From Prochlorococcus sp. AG-402-I21 (lineage in GTDB: Bacteria > Cyanobacteriota > Cyanobacteriia > PCC-6307 > Cyanobiaceae): 64,000 nucleotides of DNA. Shown here piece after piece: positions 1 through 9,065 of this stretch (position 1 is the first letter of the stretch; every line of letters begins with the position of its first letter). The notes under the pieces were generated by a model. The model saw nothing but the letters and a program-made list of their open reading frames with translations. It was not told the origin of the DNA and did not search any database. The DNA is taken from the NCBI GenBank assembly GCA_003216955.1, contig QCHZ01000001.1, positions 62,001-126,000 on the forward strand, given 5' to 3'. The translations under genes were made by a program, and so were the position numbers.

Positions 1-1045
1 TATGCTTTCTAGCAGCATAAATTGCTGCCTCATTAAGAAGATTTTGTAAATCTGCACCGGAAAAACCAGGTGTCTTAGTTGCCCAGTTAGAAAGATTCAC
101 AGAATCGCATAGAGGTTTTGTTCTTGCATGCACTGACAATATTTTATGTCTCGCTTTTCTATCAGGAAGAGAAATGGCAATTTGTCGATCAAATCTTCCT
201 GGGCGTGTTAAAGCCCGGTCAAGGACATCACCCCTATTGGTGGCTGCAATTACTATCACCCCATTATTAGGTTCGAATCCATCCATCTCAGTTAGAAGTT
301 GGTTAAGCGTTTGCTCTCTTTCATCATTACCACCACCTATTCCAGCTCCCCTTTGACGACCAATTGAGTCAATTTCATCTATGAAAACTATACAAGGAGA
401 TTTTGATTTAGCACTTTTGAATAAATCCCGAACACGACTAGCTCCAACACCAACAAACATTTCAACAAATTCCGATGCTGAAATAGAAAAAAAAGGAACA
501 TCTGCTTCACCGGCAATAGCTCGTGCTAATAAAGTCTTTCCGGTTCCAGGAGGACCCACAAGCAAAATCCCCTTTGGTGTTTTGGCACCAAGATCAATCA
601 AAATCTGTGGATTTTTTAAAAAAGTTACTATTTCTTTTAATTCACCAGATTCTTGATTTAAGCCAGCAACATCATCGAACGTATATTTTCTAATATCATC
701 TTCTTTTACTTGAGAGGAACGGCCAGAAAAATTCTGCATATTGCTTAACAACTTTGACGATCTTCTAATCAAAAATGAAAGAGATAAAACAAATATTAAT
801 GTAAGTCCAAAACCAGTAATGAAATTAGCAAATCGCTGTTCTGATCTAATATCTCTAACAGTAAGAGGAACATTATATTCTTCAGATATTCGTAGAATTT
901 TTTGATCATTATAAAATATTGGAATTAATTTTTTTTCTCCATTAATAAATTCAACTAAAACCTCTCTTCTATTTGGGATTAAAATAATAGAAATAATTTC
1001 TCCACTTTCAATATCCCTTAATAATTGACTATAACTTTTATTCAT
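1..1045 (-). CDS. ftsH: ATP-dependent zinc metalloprotease FtsH, 3' end outside window
   Basis: Membrane-anchored AAA+ protease that degrades damaged thylakoid and membrane proteins. The visible 348 codons hold one membrane helix (about residues 76-92, followed by RRSS), then the AAA domain with Walker A GPPGTGKT, Walker [10 protein letters not shown], and the second region of homology around [20 protein letters not shown]. The zinc-protease domain lies beyond the left edge. The start is the ATG at 1045 (MNKSYSQLL); an in-frame TGA lies 18 nt upstream, so the first membrane helix usual in FtsH is absent. The N-terminal region resembles the FtsH3-type branch of cyanobacteria, but I cannot fix the paralogue. 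Confidence 0.95.
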   Translation of the reverse strand, partial: MNKSYSQLLRDIESGEIISIILIPNRREVLVEFINGEKKLIPIFYNDQKILRISEEYNVPLTVRDIRSEQRFANFITGFGLTLIFVLSLSFLIRRSSKLLSNMQNFSGRSSQVKEDDIRKYTFDDVAGLNQESGELKEIVTFLKNPQILIDLGAKTPKGILLVGPPGTGKTLLARAIAGEADVPFFSISASEFVEMFVGVGASRVRDLFKSAKSKSPCIVFIDEIDSIGRQRGAGIGGGNDEREQTLNQLLTEMDGFEPNNGVIVIAATNRGDVLDRALTRPGRFDRQIAISLPDRKARHKILSVHARTKPLCDSVNLSNWATKTPGFSGADLQNLLNEAAIYAARKH

Positions 1046-1217
1046 TTGATAATTAAATCAACTAATTCAAAAGAATTTATAAATAAACTATAGTCAAAAT
1101 GTTTACTAACTTGACTTTATATAGAAAAAGAGACAAGAAGTGAGATTTCCTCAAAGGGTTTTTGATAAATTGGTACATGACGTTATAAGATAAAAAATAT
1201 ATAAATGAACAGAAAAA

Positions 1218-1397
1218 ATGGCGGTACCCAAGAAAAAAACCTCCAAAGGGAAGAGAAATCAGAGGCATGCCACATGGAAAGGTAAAGCTGCTATTGCAGC
1301 AGAAAAAGCTTTATCTATAGGGAAATCAGTACTTACTGGAAAAGCTCAGGGATTTGTATACCCAATGAATGAGACATCGGAAGAAGAATCTGATTAG
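1218..1397 (+). CDS. rpmF: 50S ribosomal protein L32
   Basis: A 59-residue basic protein beginning [20 protein letters not shown], the usual start of cyanobacterial and plastid L32. It is a component of the large ribosomal subunit. The cysteine zinc motif of some bacterial L32 proteins is absent, as is common in cyanobacteria. It is divergent from ftsH and ends 7 nt before the convergent ycf20-like gene. It is too short for many ORF cut-offs but unmistakable. Confidence 0.95.
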   Translation: MAVPKKKTSKGKRNQRHATWKGKAAIAAEKALSIGKSVLTGKAQGFVYPMNETSEEESD

Positions 1398-1403
1398 TGA
1401 AAA

Positions 1404-1733
1404 TTAAGAGCCAAGTTTAAAGGCTTCAAGAATTAGGGCATATGTAGAGCCGATTCTAAAATTATTTATTGATATTACAAAAATTGAAAATTTAGAAGAA
1501 TTAGATAATAACGATGAATGGATTGATAATTCCATGATTAATAATATTATAATTGCAAGAAAAATCGTATTAATAGATTTATCTAATAAAAATGAAAGTA
1601 AACTATTAGTAAAATAGAATCCGAATAGTAAAGAAAATAATATAATACTTCTTTTACTCCAAGAATCAGAGATAAATGGATTGATAATTCCTATTAGAGA
1701 TTCAATAAATTTTCTGAATTTAGTTTTCTGCAT
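1404..1733 (-). CDS. ycf20: Ycf20-like DUF565 membrane protein
   Basis: A 109-residue protein with two hydrophobic segments (about 30-50 and 55-70) and the C-terminal block NNFRIGSTYALILEAFKLGS, the hallmark of the DUF565/Ycf20 family of cyanobacteria and plastids. In plants and algae Ycf20 homologues are linked to non-photochemical quenching; the bacterial role is unknown. The gene starts 3 nt downstream of the HAD gene on the same strand, so co-transcription is likely. Confidence 0.8.
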   Translation of the reverse strand: MQKTKFRKFIESLIGIINPFISDSWSKRSIILFSLLFGFYFTNSLLSFLLDKSINTIFLAIIILLIMELSIHSSLLSNSSKFSIFVISINNFRIGSTYALILEAFKLGS

Positions 1734-1736
1734 TTA

Positions 1737-2483
1737 TCAATTAATTATTCTAGTTAAATATTCAACATCTACATTATTAGTAATTAATTTTTTACCATAA
1801 ATTAAATTTATTGGATTAAGATTATTTCCAAGACTGGTAACACATGCATTTGCTTTTCTGGTGATGTTTTGAATAGATTGTTCCCATGGAGGCAAAGTCA
1901 AGAGACAGTTGAGATTTGCCCCCCTTGCCGCCTCGACACCTATCGTCGAGTCCTCAATAGCTAAACAATTAACTTCTGATTTCTTACTTAATTTAACTGC
2001 TAACTGATATGCATCAGGAAACGGTTTGTGTTTACTTACATCTTCATAAGTGATTATTCTTGAAAAATAATGTAAATGAGAACTCAATGATGAATTTATA
2101 AAAGGATCCAAAGAATCTCTTCCACTAGTAGTAACAATAAATTGATCAATATCAAAACAAGAAAGTTCATTAATTAGCCTAAGAACACCATCTCTCAGAT
2201 TGATTTTTCCTGATTGAATTAAATTTCTGTAATGATGACGCTTTCTCGATTGGATCTTGGAACATTTGCTATCACTAAGTCCACTATGTAATTTGTTTCG
2301 ATAATGGATGATACGGTTTAGACCTCCAGATATTTTTAAAAGATCCAAATATTGGTGCTCAGTCCAGTGCCAATCCAGATTAAAGTCTTCAAAAGCTAAA
2401 TTAAATGCGACCCTATGCCCACACATTTCTGTGTCAGCGATGGTTCCATCAACATCCCAAAAAACTGCTTGTAATTTATGCAT
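1737..2483 (-). CDS. HAD-superfamily phosphatase, CbbY/phosphoglycolate-phosphatase type
   Basis: 248 residues with the four HAD motifs: WDVDGTIADTE near the N-terminus (nucleophile Asp), a Thr/Ser motif in FIVTTSGRDSLDPF, Lys in KHKPFPDAY, and the acidic motif LAIEDSTIGVEAA. The helical cap between motifs I and II is that of the CbbY/beta-phosphoglucomutase group. The likely substrate is a small sugar or organic phosphate, possibly a Calvin-cycle by-product. It is divergent from recJ and just upstream of ycf20. Confidence 0.85.
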   Translation of the reverse strand: MHKLQAVFWDVDGTIADTEMCGHRVAFNLAFEDFNLDWHWTEHQYLDLLKISGGLNRIIHYRNKLHSGLSDSKCSKIQSRKRHHYRNLIQSGKINLRDGVLRLINELSCFDIDQFIVTTSGRDSLDPFINSSLSSHLHYFSRIITYEDVSKHKPFPDAYQLAVKLSKKSEVNCLAIEDSTIGVEAARGANLNCLLTLPPWEQSIQNITRKANACVTSLGNNLNPINLIYGKKLITNNVDVEYLTRIIN

Positions 2484-2543
2484 GATTTTTATTATAAAAC
2501 AAATATAATTCTGAAAACATAGAAATCAATCTAGGATAAGCTT

Positions 2544-4433
2544 TTGAAAACAGATAATAATCAGATAGAGAAATGGATATTACCTAAACCTATAAATGGT
2601 GATGAAATTTATAATTGCAATTTAAACATCACATTACAGAAAGTCTTAATTAGAAGAGGAATAGATATAAGTAATGAACTGGATGAATATTTAAATCCAT
2701 CACAGCTTCCAAATCCTGAAGAACATTTTAATGAATTAAGTATTTCAACGAATAGAATAATAGAAGCCTGTGAAAGAAATGAACAGATAGCTATTTGTGG
2801 CGATTACGATGCAGATGGTATTACAAGCACAGTTCTTTTAGTTGAACTTTTATCAATTCTTGGGGCAAAAGTAAAGCCATATATACCATCAAGACAGGAC
2901 GAGGGATATGGACTTAATATTAATATGATAAATGAAATAAATGATAATAAAGATAGCCTTATAATAACTGTAGATAATGGTATTTCAGCATTTGATGCTA
3001 TTAGCAAAGCAAATGAATATGGTATAGATTTGATTATAACTGATCATCATAAAATACCTAATAGAAATCTAGAAATCTTTTCACTAATACATCCTGAAAG
3101 AACACCTAATAATTCTCCATATAAATATTTAGCAGGTGTTGGAATTGCATATCTATTGGCAAGAAATATTTGTTATAAAAAAAAATATGATATTAACAAA
3201 TCTACCGCAAATGAATTATTTTGTATTGGGACTGTGGCTGATATGGCTCCTTTAAGAGGGGCGAATAGAAAGTGGCTAAAAGAGTTTCTGCCACAGCTAA
3301 ATTCAACGACTAATAAAGGAATTTTATCTATTTTAAAAAAACTATCACTTGATAATATTGCTATATCATCAGATGATATTGGTTATAAAATTGCTCCAAT
3401 AATTAATGCTGTTGGTAGAATTGGTAATCCAGAACATATAATTGATCTTCTAACCAATGATTCAATTTCGACAATAGATAAACTCACTAAAGAATGCTTT
3501 GCCATAAATAGAGAAAGAAAAAGAATTACAACAGTAATTGAACAAGAAGCTTTAGAAATAGCACTAACTGAATATAGAAGTAATAAACAGTTTCTAGTAC
3601 TAACAAATAAAGATTGGCATCCTGGTATAATTGGAATTGTAGCTGCTAGAATGGTTGATAAGTTTAATTTACCTACAGCAATACTTGCAGAAGCAAATGA
3701 TGGTAACTTCAGAGGATCAATTAGATCAAATACTAAGTTAAAGGTTAATCTTGCTTTAGAAGAGTGTAATGATCTTCTCTTGGCTTATGGAGGGCATTCA
3801 GCTGCTGCTGGGTTTTCAATTAAAAAGAAAAATATTCCGATGCTTAAGGAAAGGTTGAATGTAATTGCCCATAGAGAATTTAGAAATATTGATTTAATTA
3901 AATCAATAAAACCTGATGCATACATAAGTCTTATAGATATTAATCTTGATTTCTATAAGGAGCTATGTTTAATAGGTCCATTTGGAATAATGAATCCAAC
4001 ACCGATATTTTGGACGAGAAAATGTAAAATTTTAAATATTTACAAACTAAAAGGTGATCACCTAAAAATAATACTTAATGATGGTACTACTTCAATAGAG
4101 GCAATTAAGTGGAATGGATCTATAGAATTAAAGACAAATGATTTAATTGATGTTGCATATTTCATAGAATTAAATACTTGGAAAAATAGCAAAAAAATTC
4201 AATTAAATATATTAGATATTAAAAAACATAATAAAATAGTAGATTTAAAAATTCATAAGAAGATATATCAATGCCAATTAGATGACAATAGAAATATATT
4301 AATAACAAACGCTAATGGCCAGTGTATTAGTTCAGATCAATATAAAACTTCTAAAAACCTAAGCTCAAGACAAATGTTATTTGCAAAAAAGATTCTTACT
4401 TTTGCAGAGATTGCTCTGGGTAAGGTTGCTTAG
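2544..4433 (+). CDS. recJ: single-stranded-DNA-specific exonuclease RecJ
   Basis: A 5'-3' ssDNA exonuclease of the DHH family acting in recombination and mismatch or base-excision repair. It has 629 residues with the phosphoesterase motifs AICGDYDADGITST (about 90), ITDHHKIP (about 165) and the DHHA1 motif GGHSAAAGFSI (about 415), followed by an OB-like C-terminal domain. The start is TTG; no in-frame ATG precedes the DHH domain. The C-terminus is rich in Lys and Asn, in keeping with local base composition. Confidence 0.93.
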   Translation: MKTDNNQIEKWILPKPINGDEIYNCNLNITLQKVLIRRGIDISNELDEYLNPSQLPNPEEHFNELSISTNRIIEACERNEQIAICGDYDADGITSTVLLVELLSILGAKVKPYIPSRQDEGYGLNINMINEINDNKDSLIITVDNGISAFDAISKANEYGIDLIITDHHKIPNRNLEIFSLIHPERTPNNSPYKYLAGVGIAYLLARNICYKKKYDINKSTANELFCIGTVADMAPLRGANRKWLKEFLPQLNSTTNKGILSILKKLSLDNIAISSDDIGYKIAPIINAVGRIGNPEHIIDLLTNDSISTIDKLTKECFAINRERKRITTVIEQEALEIALTEYRSNKQFLVLTNKDWHPGIIGIVAARMVDKFNLPTAILAEANDGNFRGSIRSNTKLKVNLALEECNDLLLAYGGHSAAAGFSIKKKNIPMLKERLNVIAHREFRNIDLIKSIKPDAYISLIDINLDFYKELCLIGPFGIMNPTPIFWTRKCKILNIYKLKGDHLKIILNDGTTSIEAIKWNGSIELKTNDLIDVAYFIELNTWKNSKKIQLNILDIKKHNKIVDLKIHKKIYQCQLDDNRNILITNANGQCISSDQYKTSKNLSSRQMLFAKKILTFAEIALGKVA

Positions 4434-4436
4434 GGT

Positions 4437-4520
4437 TTAAACGCCCCTTCTGTAGAAGATCAAAGCAATGATTGCTGGTCCTGCAAGAAAGACTGCTACT
4501 AGAGGCAATAGGTTTCCCAT
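4437..4520 (-). CDS. psb30: photosystem II protein Psb30/Ycf12-like
   Basis: A 27-residue single-helix peptide: MGNLLPLVAVFLAGPAIIAL followed by IFYRRGV. The AGPAII core and the positively charged C-terminal tail match Psb30 (Ycf12), a small PSII core subunit near PsbJ and cytochrome b559. It is a few residues shorter at the N-terminus than most Psb30 proteins. It is convergent with recJ, 3 nt from its stop. Another small thylakoid peptide is possible. Confidence 0.6.
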   Translation of the reverse strand: MGNLLPLVAVFLAGPAIIALIFYRRGV

Positions 4521-4828
4521 GTTGATTTAAAAACTAATGCTATCTTACTAAACAATTGGCATTCCTAGGCAATAAGTAAAATAATTTGATGTTCAATCAT
4601 CATCTATGTCGATTTATAGATTAGGTGTTTACTTCTTCAACAACCTTAAATTTGGCATTATGCAAATGAAATTGTTTATTTTTTCTTTAGATAGTTAAAG
4701 TTCTGACATTGATTAAAATCGTTTAAAAATAGATGTTTTGTTGAAACTTGATCATATAGACGTTTTATATATACAATACAAAAGATGTATAAACCTAAAA
4801 AAAGAATAAGATCACTTAATTGAAAGTA
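4521..4828. other. AT-rich spacer without a convincing gene
   Basis: This stretch separates psb30 from the divergent transporter pair. The only ATG-initiated frame longer than 25 codons (start about 4606, plus strand, 30 residues) has no ribosome-binding site and no recognisable features. It probably carries the promoters for the two flanking transcripts. Confidence 0.5.
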
Positions 4829-5182
4829 ATGGGAGTACCTAAATCAAATTCTAAATCAGAAGATAGTGACTCAAAGGATTCTACTCCTTTTTTTAATATA
4901 TTAATTACAACATTTAGTACAATCTTTTTAGCTGAGTTAGGAGATAAGACTCAACTTGCTACATTAATGCTTTCGGCCCAATCCGGGAGACCACTCATTA
5001 TCTTCATAGGTGCTGCACTAGCTCTTATATCGACTAGCCTTCTTGGAGTACTAATCGGTAGATGGATAGCAAATAATTTACCAAGACAAAGGTTTACAGT
5101 CGTTTCTGGAATAATTATGTTAAGTTTAGGAATATACCTGGTGACACAGGGGTTTATAGAATATATGAAAATTAGAATTTGA
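4829..5182 (+). CDS. GDT1/UPF0016 (TMEM165) transporter half, first copy
   Basis: A three-helix half-size member of the UPF0016 family, which exports Mn2+ or exchanges Ca2+/Mn2+ for H+ across cyanobacterial and chloroplast membranes. The signature E-L-G-D-K-T lies in FLAELGDKTQLATL, at about residues 37-50 of the ATG form. The ATG at 4829 is preferred over a TTG three codons upstream. The N-terminus is a charged, disordered tail. It precedes the second half-size copy by 9 nt, so the pair probably forms a heterodimeric carrier. Confidence 0.85.
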   Translation: MGVPKSNSKSEDSDSKDSTPFFNILITTFSTIFLAELGDKTQLATLMLSAQSGRPLIIFIGAALALISTSLLGVLIGRWIANNLPRQRFTVVSGIIMLSLGIYLVTQGFIEYMKIRI

Positions 5183-5191
5183 ACTAAATTA

Positions 5192-5485
5192 ATGATTCTA
5201 ACTCTACTTTTTACAACTTTTGTTACGGTATTTCTTGCTGAAATGGGGGATAAAACCCAGTTAACGACTATAACTTTAAGTAGTACAACTAACAAACCCT
5301 TAGCAGTATTTCTTGGGTCGTCCGCAGCTCTTATTTTAGCTACGCTTTTGGGAGCTTTAGCAGGTGGTTCTATTGCTAATCTAATCCCTGCATTCTTACT
5401 TAAACTGCTTTCTGGAATAGTATTCTTAATTATAGGAATTAACCTTTTAGCTCAAAGCCTAAAAGACTCTAAAAGTGATAGCTAG
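5192..5485 (+). CDS. GDT1/UPF0016 (TMEM165) transporter half, second copy
   Basis: 97 residues, three hydrophobic segments, and the family signature FLAEMGDKTQLTTI at about residues 13-26. Single-chain members carry two such repeats; here each repeat is its own gene, so the protein likely pairs with the preceding product to give the two acidic motifs of the ion site. A perfect AT-rich stem-loop follows 6 nt after the stop. Confidence 0.85.
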   Translation: MILTLLFTTFVTVFLAEMGDKTQLTTITLSSTTNKPLAVFLGSSAALILATLLGALAGGSIANLIPAFLLKLLSGIVFLIIGINLLAQSLKDSKSDS

Positions 5486-5490
5486 TAAAC

Positions 5491-5520
5491 AAAGATTATT
5501 TTAAATCAAAATAATCTTTT
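5491..5520 (+). terminator. stem-loop after the UPF0016 pair
   Basis: A perfect 12-bp inverted repeat: AAAGATTATTTT at 5491-5502, a 5-nt loop, and AAAATAATCTTT at 5508-5519. It ends in T-rich sequence just after the second transporter gene. The stem is weak because it is AT-rich, so it may be a terminator or an RNA-end stabiliser. Confidence 0.55.
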
Positions 5521-5569
5521 ATTTAAAAGCTTAAATCCAATGAAATTAAATTAATTTACCCTCATTGTT

Positions 5570-7864
5570 ATGACATCAGTTTTAAAAATACTAGAAAGTC
5601 TTGAAACAGAGGATGGATTAGAAGTATCAAAACTCGAGAAGAGCTTAAAACTCACTAAAAAGCTCGATAGAGATAAATTAAATATAGCGATTCAAGCCCT
5701 TACAAAGCTTGGTATTATTCAAAGTTTTGATAATAAGAAACTATGCATTAATAATGACAAAAATTATATACAAGGTAGGATTCGTTGTAGCAGTAAGGGT
5801 TATTGTTTTGTTGTAAGAGAAGATCAAGGAGAAGATATTTACATTAGAGAAGCTAATTTAAATAATGCATGGCATGGTGATTCAGTAATTGTATTAATCA
5901 CAAAAGAAGGTGTAAAAAGGAGAGCTCCTGAAGGGTCTATACAATGTGTATTAGAAAGGTACAATGATAAGTTACTTGCAAGGGTTGAATTAGACAAATT
6001 AAGTGGAGAAATTAAGGCTCACCCATTGGATGACAGGATACCAGTTGTGATTGAACTAGAAAAAGATGAATCTAATAATATAAATTTATCAAATAATTCA
6101 CTAATTTATGAAATTAAAATTAGAAAATATCCCATTGGTCAATTTAATGCAGAAGGTTCAATAATTAGAGAGTTACCAACCAATGCTGGGGTAGCAGCTG
6201 ACATTGATTTATTACTTTCAAAGAACTACATATCAAGAAATATTGATCCGCCAAAAGTGGCTCCAAAAAAAATTCCATTAAAAGGCAGGGAGGATTTAAC
6301 TACTCAACCTTCATTGTTATTTGAAAGCTGGGAATCTAAAAACTCACCATCATTACCTGCACTATTTGCACAACCATATGAAGGTGGTAGCAGGATATGG
6401 ATTCATGCTCCAACCATTTCTGAAAGAATTAATTTTGGTAGTAAATTAGACAAATATCTTAAAGAAAAAGGAGAAGTTATTTGTTTGGGAAATGACTGGA
6501 TTGAATTCCTTAATGAACCACTTAAAAAAGCATCTCAATTCAAACTTGACGAAGAAAAAGAAGCAGTTTCGCTAATGATAGATATGAGTAGCGATGGTAA
6601 TGTAACTGACTGGAAATTTACAACCAGTATCATTAAGCCAGTAAAATTAATTACACCAAAACATCTTAAAGCTATTAACAATAGAAAAGCAACATCCAAG
6701 TCCGTTCCAATAGCCCTTAAATCTATAAAAGAGAATCTAGAAGTAATTTATACTATTTTACACGCAACAAAGCTAATTCATAATAATGATGCATCAATTA
6801 AATTAGATGAACACATACCTAATTTAGAGAGGTTAAGTGAATTACAAAAAGCTTTTCCAGCTAGAGATTTTAATGGCTGGAAAAAAACATATGATTGTTG
6901 TGATTCTCAATCGGTACTAGATGTATTCATTAGGCTTTCAGGCAATATTCTTGCGAAGCATCTAATTCAATATAATCTACCATTTATTTATAAAGAACAT
7001 GAGGAAGTTGATCCAGCTTTTATTAACGAACTAACTAAATCAGCATTAGCCTTGGATAATAAAATAGATGTAAATATTGATGGTTCTGTTACTATTCAGG
7101 AACTAATAAAGATTTATGAATCAAGCCCAGAAAAGAAAATACTTCATAAACTTGTAAAGCATATAATTCCTGGAATTCATTTAAAACTTTACAAAATCAG
7201 ATCCAATGTAGAAAATGAATCTATAAATAGTGAAATTCAAACAAACAACATTGAATCTCCTTGGTGTTGTCCAACATTAAACTATTGGAATATATTCAAT
7301 CAATTCATACTAACTTCTCTTTTAATTGATGGCAAAAGTAAGTCATCAAGTCGTAGCAAAGAAAATATACATTTGGGTACAAAAGATAGCTGGATAAATG
7401 TTAGTTGGGATACTTTTTCATCTAAAGTAGAAGAAAACATTGATAATATCGCAAAGTTACGATTAGTTCAAAATTTAAATGACATTCGAAAAAAGTCTAA
7501 ATCATTTAGGAATAATATAATCTCTATTGCTCAAGGTAGAGAGGCCCAGAATATAGTAGGAAATGAAGTAAAAGCTATTATTACTGGAGTTCAAAGTTAT
7601 GGTTTTTTTGCTGAAATAGAAGATTTAACAGCTGAAGGGTTAGTTCATGTAAGTACCCTTGGGGATGATTGGTATGAATATAGGTCTAGACAAAATCTAT
7701 TAATTGGTAGAAAAAATAAAAGAACTTATCAACTTGCACAAAAAGTAAATGTTAGGGTTTTAAAAGTAGACATCATAAAAAATCAAATAGACTTAGAGCT
7801 TGTAAAAGAAACTGATCATGAATCAACAAATAGTATCGACATTGATTCAGATACCAAAAAATAA
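5570..7864 (+). CDS. RNase II/RNase R-like protein with degenerate RNB domain
   Basis: 764 residues arranged like a VacB/RNase II enzyme: an N-terminal winged-helix-like segment (1-60), cold-shock-like RNA-binding domains (about 65-190), an RNB-like central region and a C-terminal S1 domain (about 660-750; VKAIITGVQSYGFFAEIEDL). Where active enzymes have the aspartate cluster of the DLDDA type and a HIAD motif, this protein has LPALFAQPYEGGSRIWIHAP, so the metal ligands are not evident. I recall similar degenerate proteins in marine Synechococcus, which would suggest a conserved RNA-binding rather than hydrolytic role. It directly abuts ubiX. Confidence 0.75.
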   Translation: MTSVLKILESLETEDGLEVSKLEKSLKLTKKLDRDKLNIAIQALTKLGIIQSFDNKKLCINNDKNYIQGRIRCSSKGYCFVVREDQGEDIYIREANLNNAWHGDSVIVLITKEGVKRRAPEGSIQCVLERYNDKLLARVELDKLSGEIKAHPLDDRIPVVIELEKDESNNINLSNNSLIYEIKIRKYPIGQFNAEGSIIRELPTNAGVAADIDLLLSKNYISRNIDPPKVAPKKIPLKGREDLTTQPSLLFESWESKNSPSLPALFAQPYEGGSRIWIHAPTISERINFGSKLDKYLKEKGEVICLGNDWIEFLNEPLKKASQFKLDEEKEAVSLMIDMSSDGNVTDWKFTTSIIKPVKLITPKHLKAINNRKATSKSVPIALKSIKENLEVIYTILHATKLIHNNDASIKLDEHIPNLERLSELQKAFPARDFNGWKKTYDCCDSQSVLDVFIRLSGNILAKHLIQYNLPFIYKEHEEVDPAFINELTKSALALDNKIDVNIDGSVTIQELIKIYESSPEKKILHKLVKHIIPGIHLKLYKIRSNVENESINSEIQTNNIESPWCCPTLNYWNIFNQFILTSLLIDGKSKSSSRSKENIHLGTKDSWINVSWDTFSSKVEENIDNIAKLRLVQNLNDIRKKSKSFRNNIISIAQGREAQNIVGNEVKAIITGVQSYGFFAEIEDLTAEGLVHVSTLGDDWYEYRSRQNLLIGRKNKRTYQLAQKVNVRVLKVDIIKNQIDLELVKETDHESTNSIDIDSDTKK

Positions 7865-8473
7865 ATGAATAGCATTGTTATTGCAATTACAGGTGCCTCT
7901 GCTATGCAAATTGGTGAGCGATCAATACAGGTACTGCTAGAAAATAATAGATCTGTAGATTTAATACTCAGTAAAGGTGCATATGAAGTAGCCAAAAGTG
8001 AACGTAATATCAATATTCCAGTTGAACCAAACGCACAATGTGATTTTTGGAGAACTAAATTAGGAGTTAAATTAGGGAAATTAACTTGTTATAGATGGAA
8101 TGATAATTCAGCATCAATTGCAAGCGGAAGCCATAAAACAAAAGGAATGGTAATTGTTCCATGTTCAATGGGAACACTTGGAAGAATTGCTTCTGGCTTT
8201 TCACTAGATTTAATAGAAAGATGTGCAGATGTTCATTTAAAAGAAAATAGACCGTTAATAATTTCACCAAGGGAATCACCCTTAAATCTCATTCATATAG
8301 AAAACATAAAGCGTTTAGCAACTGCAGGTGCTTTAATCGTTCCTCCCATTCCTGCTTGGTACACTAACCCACAAACAATTGATGATTTGATAGATTTTAT
8401 AGTAGTTAGATTGTTTGATTCATTGGGTGAGAATTTAAACAATATTAAAAGATGGGATGGTCCAAATAAATGA
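7865..8473 (+). CDS. ubiX: flavin prenyltransferase UbiX
   Basis: Makes prenylated FMN, the cofactor of UbiD-type decarboxylases, here presumably for plastoquinone synthesis. 202 residues, Rossmann-like start IAITGASAMQIGERSIQVL, then VPCSMGTLGRIASG and the conserved segment PLIISPRESPLNLIHIENI; most homologues have PRET where this has PRES. It starts 1 nt after the preceding stop and overlaps the next gene by 4 nt (ATGA), an operon-like arrangement. Confidence 0.9.
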   Translation: MNSIVIAITGASAMQIGERSIQVLLENNRSVDLILSKGAYEVAKSERNINIPVEPNAQCDFWRTKLGVKLGKLTCYRWNDNSASIASGSHKTKGMVIVPCSMGTLGRIASGFSLDLIERCADVHLKENRPLIISPRESPLNLIHIENIKRLATAGALIVPPIPAWYTNPQTIDDLIDFIVVRLFDSLGENLNNIKRWDGPNK

Positions 8474-9021
8474 AAGACAAATTTTTAATAAAAACTATAC
8501 CGTTCTTAACCACATTATTATTAATAATCTTTCTACTGATAAGTAATCAAAAAGAAAATACTAGATTAAAAATACTTATATGGAATACTCCATCATTTTC
8601 ATTAGGAACATATCTTGCAATTTCAACATCAGCAGGCTTTTTAATTTCATACTTAGCAACAAGCAATTTTGCAAATTCTAATCGTATAAGATTAAAAACG
8701 TCTATTAAATATAAGGCTAGTAAAATTAATGATAATGTAAATAATATGAATAATTTAAATACGAACACTTCTTTTGAGAAAACTTTAATAGAGAGGGATA
8801 TTAGAGAACCATCCCCTACAGTAAATGCTAGTTTTAGAGTAATAGGAAATAATGTAAGAAGTAATTCAGGTTTTAAAAATTATAGTAATACTAATATTCA
8901 CTATGATGAGCCAGATCGATTCGATGAAAACATGAATAAACCTAATGATCATAATGAATCTTCTAATCAAGTAAATACCATTTCAACAGACTGGAATGAT
9001 GAATCATTTTTAAACTGGTAA
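8470..9021 (+). CDS. two-helix membrane protein of unknown function
   Basis: 183 residues. Hydrophobic helices lie at about 8-25 and 38-58 (LGTYLAISTSAGFLISYLAT). The rest is a long Asn/Ser-rich, probably disordered cytosolic tail ending ESFLNW. The N-terminal topology recalls LapA/DUF1049-type proteins, but I do not recognise a family signature. It overlaps ubiX by 4 nt, so it is translationally coupled. Confidence 0.7.
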   Translation: MKDKFLIKTIPFLTTLLLIIFLLISNQKENTRLKILIWNTPSFSLGTYLAISTSAGFLISYLATSNFANSNRIRLKTSIKYKASKINDNVNNMNNLNTNTSFEKTLIERDIREPSPTVNASFRVIGNNVRSNSGFKNYSNTNIHYDEPDRFDENMNKPNDHNESSNQVNTISTDWNDESFLNW

Positions 9022-9065
9022 AAATAACATAACAACCTTCATAATAAATTTGCTAAAATTTAGAC

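Noticed and set aside
270-290. GGTTCGAATCC resembling a tRNA T-loop
   Set aside because: It falls inside the FtsH AAA domain and no cloverleaf can be formed around it.
1077-1268. 63-codon minus-strand frame
   Set aside because: Antisense to the unmistakable rpmF; no conserved features. It was also checked as a missing first helix of FtsH, but it is not contiguous in frame.
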